Positions 1 to 7,179 of a stretch of DNA of 45,661 bases are shown piece after piece (within the stretch, counting starts at the first letter, position 1; each line of letters opens with the position of its first letter). The notes under the pieces are model-generated. The model did no database searches, was not told where the DNA came from, and worked only from the letters and a program-made list of their open reading frames with translations. The stretch comes from RUG11237 sp045119215 (lineage in GTDB: Bacteria; Bacillota; Clostridia; Lachnospirales; Lachnospiraceae). The stretch lies in NCBI GenBank assembly GCA_045119215.1, contig JBGVDD010000144.1, forward strand, positions 1 to 45,661, written 5' to 3'. A program made the translations under genes and the position numbers.

Positions 1-396
1 GATACCGTGTATTTTGGGAATCTAAGACATCATTCTGGTGCAATTCAGCATATGGGAGACAATTTAACAGGTGCCGGAGATGGTGATGATGAGCAGATTA
101 TGATTGATTTAAATGCTGTCCCTGCTCAATATGACCGTCTGGTAATTGTAGTAAATATTTATCAGGCCGTACAGAGACATCAGCACTTTGGAATGATTCA
201 GAATGCATTCTGCCGAGTGGTTGACCAAAAGACCAATCAGGAACTGTGCAGATACAATCTGACAGATAATTATAACGGAATGACTTCCATGATTTTTGGT
301 GAAGTATACCGCCATAATGGAGAGTGGAAATTCAATGCTGTGGGACAGGGGACAACGGATCCTGGATTAAATGAATTGTCTATGCAGTTCAGATAA
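1..396 (+). CDS. TerD family protein (C-terminal part, cut by window edge)
   Basis: The reading frame is open from base 1, so the N-terminus lies outside the window and the GTG at 7 is not a real start. The visible 131 codons carry the TerD signature GDNLTGAGDGDDEQIMIDL, the acidic calcium-binding stretch of the TerD/CABP fold, followed by the conserved core strands (VIVVNIYQA, then GEVYRHNGEWKFNAVGQG). TerD proteins are cytosolic calcium-binding proteins of the Ter stress and tellurite response; their exact job is unsettled. The stop codon at 394-396 lies inside the target duplication of the small mobile element that starts at 400. A calcium-type ATPase follows, and other Ter-associated genes lie at 3.4 kb and 14.8-19.7 kb. 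Confidence 0.9.
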   Translation, partial: DTVYFGNLRHHSGAIQHMGDNLTGAGDGDDEQIMIDLNAVPAQYDRLVIVVNIYQAVQRHQHFGMIQNAFCRVVDQKTNQELCRYNLTDNYNGMTSMIFGEVYRHNGEWKFNAVGQGTTDPGLNELSMQFR

Positions 397-399
397 AAC

Positions 400-533
400 G
401 TAACAGTTTAGCCATAGGCTAAACTGTTACCAAATCGGGCAATGCTTACGCATGCAAAATTGCCCGATTTTTGTTAAATTCACATTTCCGCACGGTCAGC
501 GCAGTAAATGCGCAGACCTGACTGAACTGTTAC
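400..533 (-). mobile_element. 134-bp MITE-like element, copy 1 (inverted relative to copies 2 and 3)
   Basis: Ends are GTAACAG...CTGTTAC. Flanks are GATAAAAC (392-399) and GATAGAAC (534-541), an 8-bp target duplication with one mismatch. It folds as three successive hairpins: a perfect 14-bp stem with a 3-base loop at 400-430, ATCGGGCAAT/ATTGCCCGAT at 434-470, and GGTC..CGCA/TGCG..GACC around 493-519. The same element is at 24230 and 39056 in the opposite orientation. There is no coding capacity. The insertion falls three bases past the terD stop, so its first hairpin may now act as terD's 3' end. Confidence 0.9.
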
Positions 534-571
534 GATAGAACAGAGTTATTATGTGATGAAATTGGGGGATG

Positions 572-609
572 GGTTATATACATTGTCTTTGTGCAATGGG
601 AATATAACC
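572..609 (+). promoter_or_regulatory. Nested inverted repeat in the leader of the P-type ATPase gene
   Basis: GGTTATAT (572-579) pairs with ATATAACC (602-609), and inside it CATTG (581-585) pairs with CAATG (594-598). It lies 50-85 bases before the ATPase start. It could be a structured leader or a regulator site. It does not match the yybP-ykoY or other riboswitch consensus that I know. Confidence 0.4.
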
Positions 610-657
610 ATTCCCTCGATTTTGCTATAAAAAAGAAAAAAGGAGATTTTTTGTATT

Positions 658-3342
658 ATGAAAAAACCGTACACAGGCTTGACGGATGCCCAGGTAGAAG
701 AAAGCCGTAAGAAAAATGGTTCCAATATGATCAAAGAAGCGGAACCCCAAACATTTTTCCAGCAGTTTATGGAAGGGTTCCAGGATCCAATGATCAAGGT
801 GCTTTGTGTTATTGCTGTAATTATGTTGATTATGTTTTTTACCGGAAACAGTGACTGGTATGAACCGGTAGGTACCATACTGGCGATTCTCATTGTGAAT
901 TTTGTATCGGCAAAAACCGGAGTTGCCAATGACGAAGCCTACAGAAAATTAAAGGAATCACAGAAAAAGGACAGTGCCAAGGTAATCCGTAACGGCGTGG
1001 TTACTATGGTGGAAGTGGATGACTTAGTAGTAGGTGACTTAGTAGTATTGCAGTCAGGAGACAAGATTCTGGCAGATGGAGTTTTAATCGATGGAAAGGT
1101 TTCTGTTGACAACTCAGCATTAAACGGTGAAGCTGAGGAATGTAAGAAGACACCATGTGAAGAGGGATTTACAATTCCGGAAAATATTACAGGTGATACC
1201 TTTGTAGATGCACACAGCTTATTTCGAGCAGCTACCGTCTTAGACGGCGAAGGTCACATGGTTATCCAGCGTGTTGGTGAAGCTACCATGATGGGTAAAA
1301 TGGCAAAGGATATGGAGGATAAAGAGCCGGATTCTCCATTGAAGGTGAAGTTAAATAAATTAGCCCACCAGATTTCAGTGTTTGGTTATGTGGGTGCCAT
1401 TGTGATTGCCATTGCATATTTCTTTTTGTATATCCATCAGGCAGGAACTGTGACAGCATTTATGGATCAGGGATGGATTATTGTATTAAAAAGAGTGATG
1501 GAAGCTGTGGCAGTAGCTATCACAATTATTGTGTGTGCAGTGCCGGAAGGACTTCCGTTAGTTATCGCCCTTGTGCTGATGCAAAATACTGGTAAATTGT
1601 ACAAGGTAAATGTTTTGGTTCGAAAGTCCATCGGTATTGAGACTGCTGGTTCTTTAAATATTTTATTTAGTGATAAGACCGGAACCATTACCAAGGGACA
1701 GTTAGAGGTAGTGGAATTCTTTGATGGTTCTGCAAAGGTGCATGATATCAACTCAGGTAGTGGGGCAAAAGCAATCAAGGAAAACCTGGATTTATGTATT
1801 GGAAAGAATACCGGAGCTATGTTTGACAATACCCACAACGTAGTTGGTGGTAATATGACAGATAAGGCTCTTCTTAAGTTTTTAGGTGAGGAAACCTTTG
1901 CCTCATTACAGGGAAATGATAAGTACACTGTAACAGAGGTTCAGGAATTTAATTCTGCGAATAAATTCTCACAGGCATATATTGAGTCTATGGGAAAGAC
2001 TTATTATAAAGGTGCTCCGGAGCGAATTGTTACCAAGGCAAAGAAGTACTTGGATGAAAATGGAAATATTGTAGATTTAGATGAGAAGAAATTAAACGCC
2101 AAGATTGATGAGCTGGCTAACCGTGCTATGCGTGTGCTTGCCTTTGGTTACAGTGATTCTAAGATGACAGAAAGCCAGATCAATGATGATGTGGTTTTGG
2201 TTGGATTGGTAGGTATTCGTGATGATGTGCGTCCGGAAGCCAGAGAAGCTATTATTGAGGTGCAGAAGGCTGGTATCCAGGTGGTTATGATTACCGGTGA
2301 CCGTAAGGAAACAGCAGTTGCCATTGCAAAAGAGGCAGGTCTTTTCCATGAAGGAGAAGATATGGCAATTACTTCGGCAGAGTTAAATGAAATGTCAGAT
2401 GATGAAGTAAAGAAGATTATTTCAAAGATTCGAGTTATCTCGAGAGCACTTCCAACAGACAAGAGCCGTATGGTCAAGATTTGTCAGGAGCTTAACTTAG
2501 TAGTGGGTATGACTGGTGACGGTGTAAATGACAGCCCGGCATTAAAGAGAGCAGATGTCGGTTTTGCTATGGGTAGCGGTACGGATGTCGCAAAGGAAGC
2601 AGGTAAGTTAGTTATTTTGGATGACAACTTTAATTCTATCAAGAACGCTATCTGGTACGGTAGAACCTTATATACTAACATCTTAAAATTCTGTAAAATG
2701 CAGTTGGTAATCAATGTAGCGGCAGTACTTGTTTCAGCTATTGCACCGTTTATTGGAATTGGTTCACCGTTAAAGGTAACACATTTATTATGGATTAACC
2801 TGTGTATGGACTCCTTGGCATCCATTATGTTTGCAGGGGAACCGGCATTAGAGAAATATATGAGAGAAAAGCCAAGACGCAGAGATGAGAGCATTATCAG
2901 TGCGCCTATGGCAACCCAGATTGGAGTGATGGGGGGATGGTTAACCGTACTTTCTATTTTATGGTTTAAGCTTCCAACAAGTGCCACAGGTCTTGCAGAC
3001 TGGCAGACATCTTACTTCTCAACCTTCTTTAACACAGAAGCACAGTTCTATACTGGATTCTTTGCAATGTTCGTATTTGCATTTATGGTGAATGCATTTA
3101 ACGTAAGAAGTGATGGTCCAAACATTTTTGAACATATTTCAGAAAACAAGACCTTTATCCATGTATGGCTGATTATCATGTTGGTTCAGGCAGCATTGGT
3201 TTCCATTGGTGGTATTATCGGCGATGTGTTTAGCTGTGAACGTTTCGGCTTGAGAGGATGGGCGGTAGTGCTTATTATGGCACTTACTATGTATCCGGTT
3301 GATTTAATCCGTAAGTTTGTGATGAAGTTAATCAAAAAATAG
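658..3342 (+). CDS. Cation-translocating P-type ATPase, calcium (PMCA/SERCA) type
   Basis: An 894-residue P2-type ATPase, normal length, that should export or sequester Ca2+ at the membrane using ATP. N-terminal cation-ATPase domain ~5-60; paired membrane helices ~45-85; actuator domain with NGEA at 156-159 in place of the usual TGES (the dephosphorylation Glu is kept, E158). VPEGLP at 295-300 in M4 is the calcium-pump ion site. Phosphorylation motif DKTGT begins at D339. Hinge TGDGVND is 619-625. Six C-terminal helices follow. An AGGAG ribosome site lies about 12 bases before ATG 658. It follows terD, which is calcium-binding, so a shared role in calcium handling is plausible but inferred. 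Another cation (Mn2+) cannot be excluded. Confidence 0.93.
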   Translation: MKKPYTGLTDAQVEESRKKNGSNMIKEAEPQTFFQQFMEGFQDPMIKVLCVIAVIMLIMFFTGNSDWYEPVGTILAILIVNFVSAKTGVANDEAYRKLKESQKKDSAKVIRNGVVTMVEVDDLVVGDLVVLQSGDKILADGVLIDGKVSVDNSALNGEAEECKKTPCEEGFTIPENITGDTFVDAHSLFRAATVLDGEGHMVIQRVGEATMMGKMAKDMEDKEPDSPLKVKLNKLAHQISVFGYVGAIVIAIAYFFLYIHQAGTVTAFMDQGWIIVLKRVMEAVAVAITIIVCAVPEGLPLVIALVLMQNTGKLYKVNVLVRKSIGIETAGSLNILFSDKTGTITKGQLEVVEFFDGSAKVHDINSGSGAKAIKENLDLCIGKNTGAMFDNTHNVVGGNMTDKALLKFLGEETFASLQGNDKYTVTEVQEFNSANKFSQAYIESMGKTYYKGAPERIVTKAKKYLDENGNIVDLDEKKLNAKIDELANRAMRVLAFGYSDSKMTESQINDDVVLVGLVGIRDDVRPEAREAIIEVQKAGIQVVMITGDRKETAVAIAKEAGLFHEGEDMAITSAELNEMSDDEVKKIISKIRVISRALPTDKSRMVKICQELNLVVGMTGDGVNDSPALKRADVGFAMGSGTDVAKEAGKLVILDDNFNSIKNAIWYGRTLYTNILKFCKMQLVINVAAVLVSAIAPFIGIGSPLKVTHLLWINLCMDSLASIMFAGEPALEKYMREKPRRRDESIISAPMATQIGVMGGWLTVLSILWFKLPTSATGLADWQTSYFSTFFNTEAQFYTGFFAMFVFAFMVNAFNVRSDGPNIFEHISENKTFIHVWLIIMLVQAALVSIGGIIGDVFSCERFGLRGWAVVLIMALTMYPVDLIRKFVMKLIKK

Positions 3343-3383
3343 TAAAATAATTATAATTGATAATTTCATAAGAATAAAACTGA

Positions 3384-3415
3384 GAAATCACCAGACCCAA
3401 CGGTCTGGTGATTTC
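3384..3415 (+). terminator. Strong hairpin after the P-type ATPase
   Basis: A perfect 14-bp stem (3384-3397 with 3402-3415) and a CAAC loop lie 40 bases after the ATPase stop. There is no proper T run, so it may also act as a 3' stabiliser or only a partial terminator before the HAD gene. Confidence 0.6.
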
Positions 3416-3437
3416 CATATGAAGAGAAGGAGGAAAT

Positions 3438-4205
3438 ATGATACACTTTTTCACTGATTTGGACAATACGATAATCTATTCCTATCGAAGAGAGATTGGA
3501 CAGGACAAGGTTTTGGTGGAGGAAATGGAGGGCAGGGAATTATCTTATATGACAAGAACATCCCACCAGAAATTAGAAAGACTTTCAAAACAATGTAATA
3601 TCATTCCCCTGACCACCAGGTCCAGAAAACAGTTTGAGAGGATACATCTTGGTGACAAGACAAAGATTCCCTATGCGCTTATGTCAAACGGAGGAATTTT
3701 GTGGAATCACGGAAGCTTTGATGAAGAATGGTTTGCGAAAAGTAAGGAACTGATTGCAGACGCAGAAGGGGAATTAGAGAGGGCCATGGAGATTTTAAAG
3801 AAGGATGCCCATTTAACCTATGAAATTCGTAAGGTAGATGATTTGTTTGTGTTTACCAAAAGCGAAAAGCCTGAGGAGACCATAGAACGCCTTAAGGATG
3901 CATTAGATGAAGATAAGGTGTATATTGACTCCAATGGAGTAAAAATTCTAGTGTTTCCAAGGATATTGAACAAAGGGGATGCCATGCTTCGTCTGAAGAA
4001 ATGGTTAGAGGAAAAAGGTGAGAAAGATATTGTGCTGGTAGCAGCAGGGGATTCTAAATTTGATGTGCCTATGATAAGAAAAGCAGACTATGGCTTTTGT
4101 CCTCCAAATCTGGAACAGGAGTTTCAGGATTGCAGTCATGTAAAGACATTGCATGGGAAGGTGTTTTCGGATGAGCTATTAAATGAAATTATTCATCTAA
4201 AGTAA
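3438..4205 (+). CDS. HAD-superfamily phosphatase, Cof/sucrose-phosphatase-like; possible Ter-module member
   Basis: 255 residues. Motif I is DLDNT with nucleophile D7 and acid D9; motif II Thr lies in PLTTRS (~58-62); motif III Lys is probably K179 in NKGDA; motif IV is GDSKFD with the metal Asp at D205. The C2-type cap sits between motifs II and III, as in Cof and mannosyl-3-phosphoglycerate phosphatases. A small phosphorylated metabolite is the likely substrate, but which one cannot be read from sequence. Ter biosynthetic modules typically contain a HAD phosphatase of this general kind, and terD, StiP, PRTase and HpcH genes are nearby, so I infer a link. The ribosome site AAGGAGG lies just before ATG 3438. 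fliB-like follows after 22 bases. Confidence 0.85.
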   Translation: MIHFFTDLDNTIIYSYRREIGQDKVLVEEMEGRELSYMTRTSHQKLERLSKQCNIIPLTTRSRKQFERIHLGDKTKIPYALMSNGGILWNHGSFDEEWFAKSKELIADAEGELERAMEILKKDAHLTYEIRKVDDLFVFTKSEKPEETIERLKDALDEDKVYIDSNGVKILVFPRILNKGDAMLRLKKWLEEKGEKDIVLVAAGDSKFDVPMIRKADYGFCPPNLEQEFQDCSHVKTLHGKVFSDELLNEIIHLK

Positions 4206-4227
4206 TAGAAGAGGAGATGAAAAGAAA

Positions 4228-5373
4228 TTGGAATACACATATCCAGATTATTACAAGGAATTTTCCTGTATTGCAGGGAAGTGCGAAGACACCTGCTGTG
4301 CGGGATGGGGGATTTATATTGATGATCAGTCTATGGAAAAGTACAAAAAATATAAGGGCAAACTAAAGAACCGACTCCATAACTGTATCGATAAAAAGGA
4401 AAAATCCTTTGAACAGATAAAGGGAAGGTGTGCCTTTTTAAATGAGGAAAATCTGTGCGATTTATATGCAGAAGCAGGACCTAAGATGCTGTGTAAAACC
4501 TGCAGGAGGTATCCAAGACATGTGGAAGAATTTGAAAATCTAAGAGAAATCTCACTTTCTTTGTCCTGTCCTGAGGCCGCCAGAATGATTGTAAATAATA
4601 CAAGGAAGGTAGTATATAAGACCAAGGAAAGAGAAAGCCGTGAGGAAGAATATGAAGAGTTTGATTTGTTTTTATTTACCAAGCTGTTAGAAATCCGGGA
4701 TTTTCTCATCACCACATTGCAAAGACGAGAATTGTCTTTAGAGCTTAGAATGTCTTTGATTTTAGCTTGCTGCCATGATTTACAGAATCGTATAGACGAA
4801 AGAAAACTCTTTGCTATAGATGATTTACTACGTCGTTATGAAACAGAAAGGTTTCTGAAAAAGGCAGAGACAAAATTTGAAGAGTATGAGGGAAGCACTT
4901 ACGAGGCCATGGAAACTCTTCACAAAATATTTCGGAATATGTATCGTATGGAAGTGTTAAATGATTTATGGCCCTCCTATCTAAAGGAATGTGAGAAAAC
5001 GGTTTTTGCCTTGTCAGAGCAGGAATACGTAGAAAGAAAAGAGGAATTTCGTAGGGCGTATCCGGAATACGAATTACAGTATGAGCAGATTTTGATTTAC
5101 TATATTTTTGGATATTTTACCGGGGCAATTTACGACAAGAGGGCATACGATAAGGTAAGATTTGCCGTGGTGAATGTATTGTTATTACATACACTTGCCT
5201 TAGCAGATTTTATCAATAAAGGAGAATTTACAAAAGAAAGACAAATTGAAATTGTACATCGCTATGCAAGAGAATTGGAACATTCTGACCCTAACTTAGA
5301 TGAACTGGAAGTGTTGATTGGGTATGAAGAAGAGTATAAATTAGATGCATTGCTTTGTAGTATTTGGAGTTAA
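4228..5373 (+). CDS. fliB: Flagellin lysine-N-methylase family protein (FliB-like, Cys-rich)
   Basis: 381 residues. The N-terminal third has the Cys pattern of the FliB/YkgJ metal-cluster family: C..KCEDTCCAGWGIYIDD, then GRCAFLNEENLCDLY, then MLCKTCRRYPR and LSLSCPEAA. The rest is helical. FliB methylates lysines of flagellin in some bacteria; related proteins occur widely in Clostridia with no tested function. The start is probably TTG 4228, since the only nearby ATG (4217) is in another frame and GAGGAG lies 11 bases upstream. It is likely co-transcribed with the HAD gene and convergent with fapA, another flagellum-related gene. Confidence 0.8.
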   Translation: MEYTYPDYYKEFSCIAGKCEDTCCAGWGIYIDDQSMEKYKKYKGKLKNRLHNCIDKKEKSFEQIKGRCAFLNEENLCDLYAEAGPKMLCKTCRRYPRHVEEFENLREISLSLSCPEAARMIVNNTRKVVYKTKERESREEEYEEFDLFLFTKLLEIRDFLITTLQRRELSLELRMSLILACCHDLQNRIDERKLFAIDDLLRRYETERFLKKAETKFEEYEGSTYEAMETLHKIFRNMYRMEVLNDLWPSYLKECEKTVFALSEQEYVERKEEFRRAYPEYELQYEQILIYYIFGYFTGAIYDKRAYDKVRFAVVNVLLLHTLALADFINKGEFTKERQIEIVHRYARELEHSDPNLDELEVLIGYEEEYKLDALLCSIWS

Positions 5374-5381
5374 ATAGAAAA

Positions 5382-5411
5382 GTTCCCCTCAAAAAGCAGG
5401 GGAATCTTTTT
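5382..5411. terminator. Bidirectional terminator between fliB-like and fapA genes
   Basis: Stem TTCCCCT/AGGGGAA with an 8-base loop. The plus strand continues into CTTTTTCTA and the minus strand into ACTTTTCTATTT. It is placed between two convergent genes, so it can serve both. Confidence 0.8.
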
Positions 5412-7010
5412 CTATATTGTATTGGAATACACCCGCATTTCTCTACCCTTGGCAGTAAAATTCACATTTTTACGTTCCGATTCTAAGGTTTCCTTGATAC
5501 CGTTGATAATCACAGTAGTTCCCACATTCACAGGACCGGAGACAATCACAGTACCATCAATGGAACGCTCCCTAATATCAATCATTTCCTCATGTTTGCT
5601 GTTTAGTTCTTTTAAATTTGCCTGATAAGTTATCTTATCCCGGAATGCAGCTGCCTTGGCCTCTGCTGTGGCAGGGTCGGGTTTGGTGCTAAGCATAGCC
5701 GTAAATCTGGAAAGATTGCGTTCCGCTTCAAATAATTTATCTTTGGTGTCCTCTATCTGATTGTCTAATTCTGCAATCACTTCCTTAAATTCCTTTTCAA
5801 ACCCAACGATGATTTTGGTCTTTACCCCTACACGGTTTCCTAGAGCAAAGCAACTGATTTTTTCAATGGCTTTGGTAGTTCCACCAATAATGGTTCCACG
5901 GTTTCCTGAGACTTCAATTTCTGTGCCGGATTCAATGTTACAGTTTAAAATAGCATTGGCAGAAATTTTTCCGCCAGCAGATACCTGGGTCTGCTCCAGA
6001 AATTTTGCCATTACCTCTCCTTTGGCCTGTATGGTTCCAACACCTGAACCCTGCATCCCGTTTTTTAGAATTACGTTTTTTCCCGCATGAAGGTTTGCAA
6101 TCTCCACATGCCCATTCACAGTAATATTTCCGGTGGCACGGATGGTGGTATTGGCGAATACATTTCCCTTTACTAATACATCCCCGTTAAAACGAATATC
6201 TCCAGTAGCATTGTCAACACTTTCTTCAATAATATAAATTGGAGTAACGGTTAATGAATGGTCTGCCTTAGAGTAGGATATCTTACCTTCGGAAGATGCA
6301 TAATAATCCCGACCATCTGGAGTTATAACCACTCCCTTGGTTTTTAAGGGTTCTAAGTCTATGGCTGGGTCAATGGGAGAGCAGTTTCCAAAAATATTTA
6401 CCCCATCTACCGCAGGAATTGCTTTGTGATACGTGGCAAGAAGCTGTCCGGTTTCGGCCAATTCTATTTTTCCAAGCTTATTGTAGTCTACGGAACCGTC
6501 AGGCAGGATAATAGGTTTTGTCTCAGGAGTGGGGTTAAAATGAAATTCAAAGTAGCCATTTTTTCCCTTGGCTGCATCTGTGCCTCTGGCAATTACCACC
6601 TCTTCATAGTATTGACGTTCCTCAATCATTCGCTGGATGGTCTTTTTTCGAATTCCATGAACAATCTTTTGACTGTTTAAATACGCCACAATTTCATCAA
6701 CAGTATAATTGCCTTCTGGTTTTCCATAGAGCATGAGATAGGCAACCATACCGTCAGCAGCAATATCTACTGTGCAGTTTAATTGTTCACGGTCAGATTT
6801 TCTCCCATAATCAACTTCAGAGATTTCTACTGGGGTTTCATTTGCATGGCAGATAATATCGTCATTTGAATTTGTTGGTGTATCTCCTGTTTCAGAAAGT
6901 ACCTGTTCCACCAGCTGTTCTCCAGACCGTATTCGTATTCTGTGAGCCACCTGTTCCATAGTGGTCTGAAAAATCTCTTCTTCGTTTTTGGGTTTGTTTT
7001 GATTTGACAT
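5412..7010 (-). CDS. fapA: FapA (flagellar assembly protein A / DUF342) family protein
   Basis: 532 residues. An N-terminal FapA domain (~80-250, with the FNPTPETKPIILPDGSVDYN stretch) is followed by a right-handed beta-helix of short polar repeats (~265-400: GDVLVKGNV, RATGNITVNG, AGKNVILKNGM, GKISANAILN, then SGNRGTIIGG). A coiled coil (~410-480) and a final beta segment close it. FapA-type proteins are cytosolic and tied to polar flagellation or cell-pole placement in several bacteria; in Clostridia the role is less clear. ATG 7010 is the only sensible start, with AGAGGTG upstream. A sigma-D-like promoter precedes it, which supports a motility role. Confidence 0.88.
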   Translation of the reverse strand: MSNQNKPKNEEEIFQTTMEQVAHRIRIRSGEQLVEQVLSETGDTPTNSNDDIICHANETPVEISEVDYGRKSDREQLNCTVDIAADGMVAYLMLYGKPEGNYTVDEIVAYLNSQKIVHGIRKKTIQRMIEERQYYEEVVIARGTDAAKGKNGYFEFHFNPTPETKPIILPDGSVDYNKLGKIELAETGQLLATYHKAIPAVDGVNIFGNCSPIDPAIDLEPLKTKGVVITPDGRDYYASSEGKISYSKADHSLTVTPIYIIEESVDNATGDIRFNGDVLVKGNVFANTTIRATGNITVNGHVEIANLHAGKNVILKNGMQGSGVGTIQAKGEVMAKFLEQTQVSAGGKISANAILNCNIESGTEIEVSGNRGTIIGGTTKAIEKISCFALGNRVGVKTKIIVGFEKEFKEVIAELDNQIEDTKDKLFEAERNLSRFTAMLSTKPDPATAEAKAAAFRDKITYQANLKELNSKHEEMIDIRERSIDGTVIVSGPVNVGTTVIINGIKETLESERKNVNFTAKGREMRVYSNTI

Positions 7011-7049
7011 GTTTACACCTCTCTTCGCTCAATATGACATATAGTAAGT

Positions 7050-7076
7050 GTATCGGCAATAATTAAGTTTTATTAA
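7050..7076 (-). promoter_or_regulatory. Sigma-D (sigma-28)-like promoter for fapA
   Basis: Read on the minus strand: TTAA, 15 bases, then GCCGATAC, against the flagellar sigma consensus TAAA-N15-GCCGATAA. The -10 match is seven of eight. The distance to the fapA start (about 40 bases) fits. Confidence 0.6.
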
Positions 7077-7179
7077 AGAAAATCTGTGTTTCTTCCATAA
7101 ATCTTAAGGAAATAAGTGTGGAAGAGGAAGTAAAGATATGTTACACTGTATTGGAGAAAAGTGAAAAAGGGGTGTTTCT

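Noticed and set aside
534..657. yybP-ykoY manganese riboswitch before the P-type ATPase
   Set aside because: The conserved internal-loop bases of that class are absent; only a simple nested inverted repeat is present.
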